Part shown: positions 22,418 through 33,339 of the stretch, in pieces
Layout: each line of letters opens with the position of its first letter
How positions within the stretch are numbered: the first letter of the stretch is position 1
Assembly: GCA_034509735.1 (NCBI GenBank)
Contig: JACGWO010000001.1
Location: 36,707,966-36,771,965 of the forward strand
Source of the DNA: Sesamum alatum
Taxonomy: Eukaryota; Streptophyta; Magnoliopsida; Lamiales; Pedaliaceae
Reading direction: 5' to 3'
Length of the DNA stretch: 64,000 bases
Notes under the pieces: model-generated
Databases searched by the model: none
Seen by the model: only the letters and a program-made list of their open reading frames with translations
Told to the model about the DNA's origin: nothing
Made by a program: the position numbers and the translations under genes

Positions 22418-24845
22418 TGTTAGAAAAGGTGACCAGAAAGTCAATGGTATTGGCTGTTCTGAAAACCATTCGTCAATCTGTGAACAAGTAATATTATGTT
22501 AATGAATGTAGTAAGGATTCATAGGCATGAGTTTGTTGTACTTACTGCTTGCATCGTTACGATGACACAACAAACGCCCAAAGACTGAAATAACATTTCG
22601 GGAAATTAGAACTACGCTTGGAGGTAGGTTCATGAAATCAATTTCGCCGAATCAGTCTGAAATACTCCAAGTCAAAGGAATCTCGAGAAAGGGCATCGAG
22701 AATCCATTTGAGACTTGCACTAAGCATCTGCTGTCGTGTTTCATCGACAGGTGACGAGGATCGTCTAAGCAGTGTTAGTGGGTCGGCCTGCTGGGGAGCG
22801 GCCGACTGAGGTGACTCGCGGGAATCGTCATATAGAAGCTACTCGGGCTTGGTCGGTATGACTCGTATTCCCGGTTCCGATAGTACGGGATTAGTCCTCG
22901 GACTTGAGGATCACGGCAGTCCCCTACATACTAAGGTTGTATCTTGGATCTGGTGAAATTTGACTGATTATATTACATGGTCATCATAAGCCTCGTCCAG
23001 TGCAGTCGGAGTATGTAAGAACGGTGAATTCCAAGATAGGATCTGTCCCCTGTCAAAGGATATAACAGCAAGATCTCCTATGCGCTCGGAGATGGTTTAG
23101 ACACACAAAGTCTATGGCCATAGCACTTGATGTAGTGGGAAAGGATTTCCTACGTCGAGTTAAACCTATCTCGAGCATTATGCATAGTTGCCTAGTCAAC
23201 GATGGGAACCGACCCCTAGACTAAAGGTCGGGAGACAGGCGACAGTAGGACCGTACCCGTACGTATCGAGTATCGGTAGGACCGCACCTACGTATAACTC
23301 GGAGCCTAAATGTTCACACCATAAATTCACCTAGTCTCTAGTGCCATGGACCTTTGCTAGATGGCCACCCATGGTAACAGACTACTTTGGTTATGAAATA
23401 ACAAAAAGTAGATCCAAGTCTAGCTAAAAGGTGAAACTAAAGAATCACACCCGCTACACCAAATGAAAGGGAATTAATTTGGAATTAATTCCGGGAGAAG
23501 GTTTAATTTAATGGAATTAAATTATACTTCTTGGAGATTCAAGCTTCGATGAATTGTTTGGAATAATCGGGCTTGAGTTCATAAATTAGATTTATGAATT
23601 TTACAAAAGCATGGGCTTTCCTTTTAATTAGATTAAAAGGGTGAATTAATTAATTAGTGGGCTTGGTATATTAAATAGGATTTAATATAAAGTCCATGGG
23701 ACTATTTAATTTAGAATTAAATAATCCCATTCTATGGAATTAATTAATGGGCTTGGTATTAAATAGGATTTAATATAAAAGTCCATGGACTATTTAATTT
23801 GGAATTAAATAAAGTCCATTCCATTAATTAATTAATGGGCTTAGTATATTAAATATGATTTTAATATAAAGTCCATGGGACTATTTAATTTAGAATTAAA
23901 TAATCCCATTCTATGAAATTAATTAATGGGGCTTGGTATTAAATAGGATTTTAATATAAAGTCCATGGACTATTTAATTTGGAATTAAATAAAGTCCATT
24001 CCATTAATTAATTAATGGGCTTAGTATATTAAATAGGATTTTAATATAAAGTCCATGGGATCATTTAATTTAGAATTAAATAAAGCCCATTCCATAAAGC
24101 CCATCAAAATGGATGGACAAGATTTGATCTAGAGAATGATGAGATGAAGGGCCATGATTAATTTGACTTAATCAAAGCCTAATTTGACTAGGATTTGACT
24201 AGGTCAAAATCCTAGTCAAAGTGTGTCTCTTTGGAAGAGTTTGAGAAGGAATAGGAATTCCATCTTCTATATATACTTAAAAAACACACACTCACACCTA
24301 CTATTCTCTACAACTCTCATCTCTCAATTTCCTCTCAAAAATTCGTCCATGCCCTTTTCTTAATCTCCAAGAATTATACTTTGTTCTTCTTGATTTTATT
24401 CAAGTTAAGAAACATAAGAGACATTGATTGCGTTAATTCATAGCGTGTATCAATGTCTCTTCTCCCCAAAATAATTTCTTGCTAGCACAAGGGTTGTTTG
24501 CTTTCCGGTGGAGCGAGTGAGATTATTTAGAGGGTCTCTTCTTGAGATCTTGGTGCAAAACGAGGAACAATGCATGTAGCCGAACGAAGACAAAACTACA
24601 ACCGGGTAGGTTCTTTAATTTCGTTTTTTTTTTCGTTTTCAATTCTATGGCCTCCATGTTGTGTTTTTATTGAACATGAGATACACCGAACGCCCGGGAG
24701 AATCAAGGGCACACCCCTTGATTCGTTTATGTATATTATGCATAGTTTAAATTCCATTTAATTATGCTTTGTATTTTTTATTACGCACTATTTCGCGCTT
24801 CCGCTATTCGCGTTAATCTCCCGGGACGATCCACACATTCTTTCA
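22418..24845 (+). mobile_element. E7: solo LTR (group gamma, 2428 bp)
   Basis: TGTTAGAAAAGGTGACC to ...CCACACATTCTTTCA, flanked by CTATC on both sides (22413-22417 and 24846-24850). E6 RT reads continuously across the duplication. No internal domain is present, so it is a solo LTR left by LTR-LTR recombination. It carries the palindrome variant CTATGGCCATAG (23112-23123), five copies of an AT-rich 85-95 bp repeat (about 23645-24105), TTGAC cores (24162-24221) and TATATATA (24268-24275). It is very similar to the E8 5' LTR. Confidence 0.94.
23645..24105 (+). repeat. five-copy AT-rich tandem repeat in E7 LTR
   Basis: Units of about 85-95 bp, each built as ATTAATTAATGGGCTT, TTAAATAGGATTT, AATATAAAGTCCATGG, and a palindromic TTTAATTTAGAATTAAA. 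Two unit types alternate (ending in AATCCCATTC or AAAGTCCATTC). The homologous tract in the E8 5' LTR has four units (about 27024-27390). Confidence 0.8.
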
Positions 24846-25795
24846 CTATCCCTGTAGATCTTGATGCCAAGGATGTAGGATGCCTCGCCCATATCCTTCA
24901 TGGAGAATTGCATTGACAGCCAAGCTTTAGTGGTACCCAACATCTTAGCATCATTCCCAATGAGCAAAGATGTCATCCACGTAAAGCACCAGAAACGCAA
25001 CTGAGCTCCCACTGATCTTCTTGTATGCACAAGGATCGGACTCGTTCTTGATGAAATCATATCCCCGTATGACTTCATCAAAACATATGTTCCAGCTTCG
25101 GGTTTAACCCCTTTTGGTGGATCTGCTATTGCCAAACCTTGTTTGTACCCATCGAGTCCATCTCGGATTTCATGGCCTCAAGCCACTTGTCCGAATCGAT
25201 GTCCGACATCGCTTCTCCGTATGTCTTTGGATCATTATCCAACTGACCGGTCAGGCCCAGAAATCCATACCTATCAGGTGCATGGATACTCTGGCCGAAA
25301 CTACGGAGGACTGGAACAATATCAGTGGGAACCACTGGCTCAGATGTCACTGCCGCCTCATGGGGTGCCTCACTTGATTCCTCAAGGAGCACCTCATCGC
25401 GTCGACTATCCGATGGAAAACCTTTTTCCAAGAACACTGCGTTTCACGAGACAAAAAACCTTTTGCTCGGAGGGATCATAGAAATAATACCCCGCAGTTT
25501 CTTTCGGATAGCCGATGAACCTGCATAAACTAGACCTCGAGTCCAGTTTATCTCCCACTAATCTCTTGACATATGCGGGCAACCCTACGCTTTTCAAGTA
25601 TTTGTAGGAGGCAGGCTTGCCATGCCATATCTCATATGGCGTCTGGGATACCCTTTTAGATGGCGCCAAGTTCAAAAATTTGGCCGCCGTCTCAAGAGCG
25701 TATCCCCAGAAGGAAAAGGGTAGTTCGGTAAAACTCATCATGGATCGGACCATGTCCAACAAGGTCCGATTCCTCCTTTCAGACACAACATTAAG
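24846..25795 (-). pseudogene. pol: copia pol: integrase end and RT with deletion (E6)
   Basis: E6 pol between E8 and E7. From 25795: integrase C-terminal half (NVVSERRNRTLLDMVRS ... FIGYPKETAGYYFYDP), the linker, and the start of RT (PPKGVKP near 25110). The next codons are already those of the FDEVIRGYDFIKNESDP segment. About 110 codons are gone, including the first catalytic Asp motif (MDVKTAFLNG). The YVDD box survives at 24972-24983 with a shift beside it. The piece ends at the E7 duplication. With the palm half missing, this RT cannot work. Confidence 0.87.
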
Positions 25796-27023
25796 TGTTA
25801 GAATAGGTGACCAGAAAGTCAATGGTATTGGCTGTTCTGAGAACCATTCGTCAATCTGTGAACAAGTAATATTATGTTAATGAATGTAGTAAGGATTCAT
25901 AGGCATGAGTTTGTTGTACTTACTGCTTGCATCGTTACGATGTCACAAACAAACGCCCACAGACTGAAATAACATTTCGGGAAATTGGAACTACGCTTGG
26001 AGGTAGGTTCATGAAATCAGTTTCGCCGAATCAGTCTGAAATACTCCAAGTCAAAGAAATCTCGAGACAGGGCATCGAGAATCCATTTTGAGACTTGCAC
26101 TAAGCATCTGCTGTCGTGTTTCATCGACGGGTGACGAGGATCGTCTAAGCAGTGTTAGTGGGTCGACCTGCTGGGGAGCGGCCGACTGAGGTGACTCGCG
26201 GGAATCGTCATATAGAAGCTACTTGGGCTTGGTCGGTATGACTCGTATTCCCGGTTCCGATAGTACGGGATTAGTCCTCGGACTTGAGGATCACGGCAGT
26301 CCCCTACATACTAAGGCTGTATCTTGGATCTGGTGAAATTTGACCGATTATATCACATGGTCATCATAAGCCTCGTTCCAGTGCAGTCGGAGTATGTAAG
26401 AACGGTGAATTCCAAGATAGGATCTGTCCCCTGTCAAAGGATATGACAGCAAGATCTCCTATGCGCTCGGAGATGGTTTAGACTCACAAAGTCTATGGCC
26501 ATAGCACTTGATGTAGTGGGAAAGGATTTCCTACGTCGAGTTAAACCTATCTCGAGCATTATGCATAGTTGCCTAGTCAACGATGGGAACCGACCCCTAG
26601 ACTAAAGGCCGGGAGACCGGCGACAGTAGGACCGTACCCGTACGTATCGAGCGTCGGTAGGACCGCACCTGCGTATAACTCGGAGCCTAAATGTTCACAC
26701 CATAAATTCACCTAGTCTCTAGTGCCATGGACCGTTGCTAGATGGCCACCCATGGTAACGGACTACTTTGGTTATGAAATAACAAAAGGTAGGTCCATGT
26801 CTAGCTGAAAGGTGAACCTAAAGAGTCACACCCGCTACACCAAATGAAAGGGAATTAATTTGGAATTAATTCCGGGAGAAGGTTTAATTTAATGGAATTA
26901 AAATTATACTTCTTGGAGATTCAAGCTTCGATGAATTATTTGGAATAATCGGGCTTGAGTTCATAAATTAGATTTATGAATTTTACAAAGCATGGGCTTT
27001 CCTTTTAATTAGATTAAAAGGGT

Positions 27024-27390
27024 GAATTAATTAATTAGTGAGCTTGGTATTAAATAGGATTTAATATAAAGTCCATGGACTATTTAATTTGGAATTAAAT
27101 AAAGTCCATTCCATTAATTAATTAATGGGCTTAGTATATTAAATAGGATTTTAATATAAAAGTCCATGGGACTATTTAATTTAGAATTAAATAATCCCAT
27201 TCTATGGAATTAATTAATGGGCTTGGTATTTAAATAGGATTTAATATAAAGTCCATGGACATTTAATTTGGAATTAAATAAAGTCCATTCCATTAATTAA
27301 TTAATGGGCTTAGTATATTAAATAGGATTTTAATATAAAGTCCATGGGATCATTTAATTTAGAATTAAATAAAGCCCATTCCATAAAGCC
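27024..27390 (+). repeat. four-copy AT-rich tandem repeat in E8 5' LTR
   Basis: Same 85-95 bp unit as in E7 but four copies, immediately upstream of the W-box cluster. The repeat and flanks are largely deleted in the E8 3' LTR. Confidence 0.78.
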
Positions 27391-27558
27391 CATCAAAATG
27401 GGATGGACAAAGATTTGATCTAGAGAATGATGAGATGAATGGCCATGATTAATTTGACTTAATCAAAGCCTAATTTGACTAGGATTTGACTAGGTCAAAG
27501 TCCTAGTCAAAGTGTGTCTCTTTGGAAGAGTTTGAGAAGGAATAGGAATTCCATCTTC

Positions 27559-27566
27559 TATAAATA
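27559..27566 (+). promoter_or_regulatory. TATA box of E8 5' LTR
   Basis: TATAAATA, about 50 bp downstream of the TTGAC cluster at 27451-27512. The same box survives in the 3' LTR at 33869-33876. Confidence 0.65.
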
Positions 27567-27984
27567 CTTAAAAAACACACACTTACACGTACTATTCTCT
27601 ACAACTCTCATCTCTCATCACTCTCAAGATTTTTCGTCCATCCCCTCTTCTTTTCTCCAAGATTTCTATTTTGTTCTTCTTGATTTATTCAAGGTAGAAC
27701 ATAAGAGACGCCGGTTGCGTTAATTGATAGCGTGTACCGATGTCTCTTCTCCCCCAAAATAATTTCTTGCTAGCACAAGGGTTGTTTGCTTTCCGGTGGA
27801 GCGAGTGAGATGATTTAGAGGGTCTCTTCTTGAGATCTTGGTGCAAAACGGGGAACAATGCATGTAGCCGAAACGAAGACAAAACTACAACCGGGTAGGT
27901 TCTTAATTTCGTTTTTTTTCAGTTTCAATTCTATGGCCTCCATGTTGTGCTTTATTGAACATGAGATACACCGAACGCCCGGGA

Positions 27985-28009
27985 GAATCAAGGGCACACC
28001 CCTTGATTC
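27985..28009 (+). promoter_or_regulatory. LTR 3'-end hairpin (E8)
   Basis: GAATCAAGGG and CCCTTGATTC form a perfect 10-bp stem around CACAC, following GAGATACACCGAACGCCCGG. Confidence 0.68.
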
Positions 28010-28135
28010 GTTTATGTATATTATGCATGATTTTAAATTCCATTTAATTATGCTTTGTAATTTTTTATTACGCACTGTTTCGCGCTTTCCGCTATTCGCG
28101 TTAAATCTCCCGGGACGATCCACACATTCTTTCAG

Positions 28136-28149
28136 TGGTATCAAGGGCC
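28136..28149 (+). other. primer-binding site, altered (E8)
   Basis: TGGTATCAAGGGCC at the standard position one base after the LTR. It deviates from TGGTATCAGAGCCC in the second half, so tRNA-iMet pairing is weakened. Confidence 0.8.
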
Positions 28150-28305
28150 TGCGCGCGCCGCGGCCAGCCGCCGGCGCGCGCCATGGGCGCCTGCGCGCGT
28201 GCGCGCGCGCGCTGGACGCGCGATGGCATGCGCTGGGCGCGCGCGCTGTGCGCGCAGGCAGAGGAGCCTGCGCGCGCGCGCCTGGCCGGCCGGCTGTGCC
28301 GTTTT
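28141..28305 (+). other. GC-rich leader island (E8)
   Basis: About 165 bp of GCGCGC-rich sequence starting almost at the primer-binding site; the shortest island of the five. Arg/Ala-rich frames (28135-28386, 28141-28338) are composition artefacts. Confidence 0.72.
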
Positions 28306-30202
28306 CCGTTTCTCTCCCGTTTTTGGCTCGTTTTTCAAAACTGTTTTTACTGTATTATTTTTATGATACTTTCTGCATTATTCTGAACTCGTTGACTTAG
28401 AATATTTATTTTTTGAGATTTGGAATTTTCTAAAATAAATATTGCTTGGTTGATGAGGAAAGGGTTTCCTAACAAGATTTAATTTTTGCAATGGTTGCAC
28501 CAATGATCAAAAATTCATATGTGAAATTTCGCAATAATTTCTGCGTTTTTATGATGTTGGACATCATGGTTATTTTATGGCTTGAGTAGATCTTGACATG
28601 TATTAATATTGCACAAATTGTTGGATTTTGGAATTCTTGAATAAATGGGCATATTCTTGAATTGTTGATTTTTGTGTTTTAGAAAAATTCAATTTTTTCT
28701 GTATAATTCTTGGAATTTTTCTGAATTAATTAACTTGGGGCATTTTAATTTTGGTTGAGATTTTATATTTCATAGAATTAATATTGCCTTGTTAATTATG
28801 GAAAAGGTTTTCCAACAAAAATCGTTGTGCATAGGTTGCACTATTATCCAATGTTTGGTGTGGATATTTTACATGTAGTTTCTGCATTTATTTTATGGTA
28901 TGGATTATCATGGATATTGGTATAGCATATTTTACGTGGGATATGTATTTGTGCTATTTGTGTTAATTGATTTGACAAAGGATGATCACAAAGCCCCTAG
29001 ACCGCATGTATGGTTTATTTACATTTATTTGTTGGGTTGTGGCCTGTGTGCCTCTTTATTTTCCTCTCTGTCTCTCTTCTAGTGCCTTGGAATAATAAGG
29101 CTTTCTCTCTCCCTCCTAATGTACTCCCCCCAAATGTTTAATTGGGGTTTCTTATTTTATGATGTAATGAGAGTAGAATTAGTGGTGAGGTTTTATTGTT
29201 TTTTGTAAATAAAAGCTGCAAGAGAAGACAAGCCCAAGGTGTTGGAGGCCCATTGAGGTAGCCATCAGATGGCCCACGGAGGATCCATGGAGAAGAAGCC
29301 CGGTGTAGGCCCACGATGGAGAGCCCAAGAAGATAAAGAGGACTTACAAGGCCCATTGCATGTAATGGGTTATTGAATCTTGTAATAGTGTAGGGCCTAC
29401 CCTTAGATTGACCATAGATCCACTGCGGGCTCAGTGGGTCGCATAGGTTTGGGCTTGTGATCATCCTACAGGGGCGTGCTAGGCTTTATTTTGCATGCGA
29501 TGCGTATTATATGCTTATGATTATTCTATATGCTTTATGTATGGTTACATTCACGCTTAGAATATTTCTGCCATAATGCACGCAATGCAATACTTAATAT
29601 GTGATGAGGTCTCGTTCTATCAAAACTCTCACTTGGTTGAACCAAGTTAAATATAGACCCTTAATAAATGGACTAGGACTCTGGGAGTCTGTCCAAGCCT
29701 TCCATCCATGGCAAAAAGTGAGGAAGATCTTTTAGGTCGATAGCGTGGTCTCACGAGTCGTGGCACGACTATCGTGCTTAAAAGAAGCTGCACTTTGTCA
29801 TGAACGATGAGTAGACTGCTGTTACCTGTCTCACGAGTCGTGGAGGTAGCAGTGAGTCTATGAATCGGTTGATTGGGTCGGGTCTAACACCCGAATAACG
29901 TGATTCGCTTGGAGTCCTCGGGATCACGTGAAAGGGTGAGGCAATTATCTTGGGAATCTCGTGGAACAAGAATGGTATGGAGTACCTCCCACGGGTTCTT
30001 TTCCCATGCGAATCGTAAAAGCGGGGTATGGGGGAGATCGCTGTGGATCCCGAGCCCACTAGGAAAGGATTTCCCAAAAACAACGTTTGAGAGTGCTGTG
30101 TTTTCGTAGAAATAGTGGGAGAGGTTAAGGACTAAAGACGAGACTTAACCAAAATATTACTTCATTCTGCTTATTATTTTCTGCTTTACATATATGTTGT
30201 GA
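28306..30202 (+). other. untranslated leader of E8
   Basis: About 1.9 kb of AT-rich leader. Two diverged direct copies of a ~170-bp segment seem to lie at about 28420-28600 and 28750-28920 (shared TTTCCTAACAA/TTTTCCAACAA, GGTTGCAC and TTTCTGC blocks). The conserved block CACTGCGGGCTCAGTGGG lies at 29420-29437, and the twin hairpins at 29738-29852. No gene is recognised. Confidence 0.7.
29738..29852 (+). promoter_or_regulatory. twin leader hairpins (E8)
   Basis: Hairpin 1, 29738-29774: CGATAGCGTG ... CACGACTATCG. Hairpin 2, 29819-29852: CTGTTACCT ... AGGTAGCAG, extendable outward by TAGACT (29812-29817) with AGTCTA (29855-29860). Both loops read GTCTCACGAGTCGTGG. They are 350-465 bp upstream of the gag start. 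Confidence 0.68.
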
Positions 30203-31020
30203 ATGTCTAAGAATCCACCAAACACGTCACTAAAGAGGCTCATTAAAAAAGGAACCAATTACACGAATTGACTGCGAAATCTTAAGATGGTCTTAGATTT
30301 CCAGAACCTTAACTCACATAACCGGATGAGGACGTTCCTCAGCGCTTGCCGGAAGGGTCGACAACTAAGGCAACGCTTGGCGTTCAAAAGTTGAAGGATG
30401 ACCACCGGCAAGTAAGATATAATGATGTTGGCTCAAACTATGCTTCGTTTGCATCATGTCTATATGGTCTTGGACCAGCATGTGGGGTAAAATGCAACGA
30501 AGGCATGTTTGGAGCTAAGATGACGGAAGGGATGTCGGTACAAAGAACATGGAGTGATGATGCAATCCCTAGTGGAGAAGCTCAAAAGATCTCCACGTCA
30601 GTCTTGTAAGAGAGACGTACATTGACATGATCCTTCAGTCTCTTCCTCCCTCCTACGAACCATTAATTATCAACATGAATGAGCTTAGAAAAGATCTTCA
30701 TAGGTTGATAATTATGTTGGTCTAGTACGAGGCAACGATTGCAAAAACTGCGCCGTGAGTACTAGTAGGAGAGGCTTCAACCTCCATGGTGAAAGGCAAG
30801 GGTGCCAGACGCCAAAAGAGGAAGAAGGGTAAGGTGACATCAACTATTAAGCACTTCAAGTGTTGTTGCTTTACAACACAAGGTGGAGGTAAAGGAAAGA
30901 GTAAAAGGTTCAGCAGTCAAGTTCATAGATTCTAAGAACGTAGGCATTCACTGTCGTAAAGAGGGCCATTGGAAAAGGGAGTATCCTAAACCTCTCTCCA
31001 ATGTAGGTAAAATTTGATAT
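30203..31020 (+). pseudogene. gag: copia gag, decayed (E8)
   Basis: Starts at ATG 30203 with MSKNP, but a stop appears after about 25 codons. Recognisable pieces follow in different frames: GTNYT near 30256, FGAKMTEGMSVQ near 30510, a MILQSLPPSYEPLI-like segment near 30626, GEASTSMVKGKG near 30770. The zinc knuckle near 30943-30990 reads GIHCRKEGHWKREYPK: two of the four metal ligands (first and last Cys) are replaced. It could not encode a working capsid or nucleocapsid. Confidence 0.82.
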
Positions 31021-33327
31021 TGAGTATTGACATGATCACTTTATTTGGTATTTGATACCATTCCTATCACTAATCTGCGGGTGGTTTGCAGAAAGTGAAT
31101 AAGGACTTAAAAGCCAAGAACAGTTCTAGGATTCAACAATGGCAAGGTCCATTGATGAAAAGGACTAGAGACTTGTTAGGCCCATAATCGTGATCATGTT
31201 AGGGTAATATAGGAATTACGTAACCTAGCATGATCAAAAGTATGTCTCTTTGTTGGACAAAGGTTTTTATTACATACATATTTGATCAAACAAAATTATT
31301 GAATATTGATTCATGTTTGCTAGTGTTTGTACGTAAATTCCTAAAATACCATCCCATAAAAGGTTTATGGATACTCAAAATTCAAATTATTTAAATGGAT
31401 TAATCAAGACCAACTTACAGATTTGGCATCTACAACAGCTAGGACGTTTCTTCTTATTAAAAGATAAGTAAATTGGAAAGTTCGATGAATCTAGAAATAG
31501 ATTGATTCGAATCGACTAAATTTACAAGTCTTTTATGAAGAAGAAAGTTCGAAAGCTCTTTGTTGGACAAAGTAGGCTTGCCAAATAGTCTATTGGAAGG
31601 GAGCCAATAAGATAACTGTAGGTTACTAATACACAAGACCATAAGAGGGTTCAAAAGTCTAAAGGTCCATAGGAGGTTTGGGAATTAGACTTAAGGAGGT
31701 GAACCATAAATGGTTGCAAAATTAAACCTGTTTCGATAGGATCGAAAAGGCCGTGTATTTAGTGGGAGCTCTTGAGCATCCAAGTTGAGAATGGAATTCT
31801 CAATGAAACGTTTCCTGTAAAGGCCAAGTATGACGGTCTCTGATAAAGGGAACGATCGAATCTCGTTGGACGAAGATCGATCGAAGTTTCGTCCAATTAC
31901 CTTAGCCCGTGTAGACGTAGACTCAAAATTGCCAACGTAAGGAACGTGGCACTTTGCCAAGAGTCACGCACAAGGAGCCATGGTTTGCAAGCCTATGTCC
32001 CGACAAAGTCCTTGAGCATGTAGAAGGATCCTACATACGTCAAGGGACTAGTGGGAGACAAATTAGACTCGGTGTCTAATTTGTACAAAGTTTACGACAG
32101 AAATAATACTAACATTGCTTAGAATCGCATTTCTTAAATTGATCATATTCCAAGTCCCCTTAAGAACGAACCCGAATGTCGTAAGAGGTACGAGTGATCG
32201 GGATATGTTCGGTCAAATTTGGATAGTAATCCAAATGACCTGCGGAACGTGATGTTGGACATCGTAGTAGGATTTATGGAGAGGAGCCATAGAATCCGCT
32301 AGGAAATTCAAACAAGGTTTGAAACACTGCATAACTGGAATATTCGTTTTGACGAGCTCATACGGAGCATGACTCGGTCTTAAACGACGTAGGTGATCAG
32401 TGGGAGTAGAAAATGGCGTTCCAAGTGTTTAAGTGTGTAATGTCTTGATTCATGGATGAATTCAAAGCATTAGGAATCACTAAAACACAAACCGTAACTC
32501 ACGAAAATTCTCCATGACATTTTAGGGATCCCACATACATTTCATGAATTGAGCTTTTCAAAGACTCAGTCATAGTGGACTGATGAGAAAAACTCATATA
32601 TGTAGAGGGACAAGTTGTTCGAGACTCAGTCATAGTAAGACTGATGAGAAAACTTGGATACTATGCATAAAGCATCAAGCCATTCAAGACTTAGTCACGG
32701 TGGACTAATGAGAAGGCTTGGATGTTGAGTATCCCCTACGTCTTAACCCTAGGCAAACATATGATATGTTTACTCGGTGCATAGGAACCGATGTTGAGAG
32801 TGCTTCTAGCATGGCTCAACATAAATCAGTAATGCACTGAGGGGTTGAAGACAGCAATCAAGAACGATCCTTAGTACCTGAATAAGGACTAAAGATGTGT
32901 TCATGATGCACCGTCTGTTGAGAGTTGCTTCGGAAGGCTAAAGCGATACTAGCTTCCAGAGCATAAGTGAAAACCAGTTAGTCTCAAAGGTATGCACAGT
33001 CAGGCCCAATGACGAGTGCATCGGATAGTGGTCACTGATGAAGACCGCGTCCATAGGATGGACGTGGCGCCTAGCACGACCAAGCCATGTTCGCCTATAT
33101 GGCAGGCAACTTGGCTATGGGAGTATAGGCACGAGATCTCATCACAGGATCCACGAAAATATTCTTAGACAACCACCATCTCTAAGAGGCAATGGTGGAT
33201 AGAGGTAATACGGTTAGACCGTATTGCTTCGCAAGGAAATATAAGCGGACTCACAATACCTTAGTCGGTATCGTAGATTACTCATACTCGGAGGATTCTG
33301 AACAAAGTGGGTAATTGACTTATTGGT
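31021..33327 (+). pseudogene. pol: copia pol, highly decayed (E8)
   Basis: Only scattered pieces of pol remain, in correct order: an integrase KLFVGQSRLA-like patch near 31550-31590, a GDKLDS patch near 32055-32075, an RT WNIRFDEL patch near 32330-32360, a three-copy duplication of the QSPQTDEE region (32549-32724), and an RNase H RSHH / ILRQPPSLR-like patch near 33140-33190. No frame above about 90 codons on the sense strand matches pol. The motif order shows descent from an ordinary copia pol by many small deletions and substitutions. Confidence 0.75.
32549..32724 (+). repeat. three-copy repeat within E8 pol remnant
   Basis: Units of about 50-65 bp share AGACTCAGTCATAGTGGAC and TGATGAGAA (copies near 32551, 32609 and 32676, the third more diverged). 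They resemble the RT segment coding for KKQSPQTDEE, so the triplication probably arose within the degraded RT gene. Confidence 0.7.
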
Positions 33328-33339
33328 CAAGTGGGAGAT
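33328..33339 (+). other. polypurine tract (E8)
   Basis: CAAGTGGGAGAT directly before the 3' LTR; intact despite the decay of pol. Confidence 0.86.

Larger units (their letters stand above)
25796..28134 (+). repeat. 5' LTR of E8 (group gamma, 2339 bp)
   Basis: TGTTAGAATAGGTGACC to ...CACACATTCTTTCA. It holds CTATGGCCATAG (26493-26504), the conserved core (26709-26761), a four-unit AT-rich repeat (about 27024-27390), TTGAC cores (27451-27512), TATAAATA (27559-27566) and a strong hairpin (27985-28009). Confidence 0.95.

Noticed and set aside
23640..24110. CRISPR-like array (regular repeats with spacers) in gamma LTRs
   Set aside because: Units are contiguous tandem repeats without unique spacers, AT-rich, and inside a plant LTR.
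30346..30609. 87-codon open frame in E8 as an independent gene
   Set aside because: It contains the gag fragment FGAKMTEGMSVQ and lies at the gag position; it is a remnant of decayed gag.
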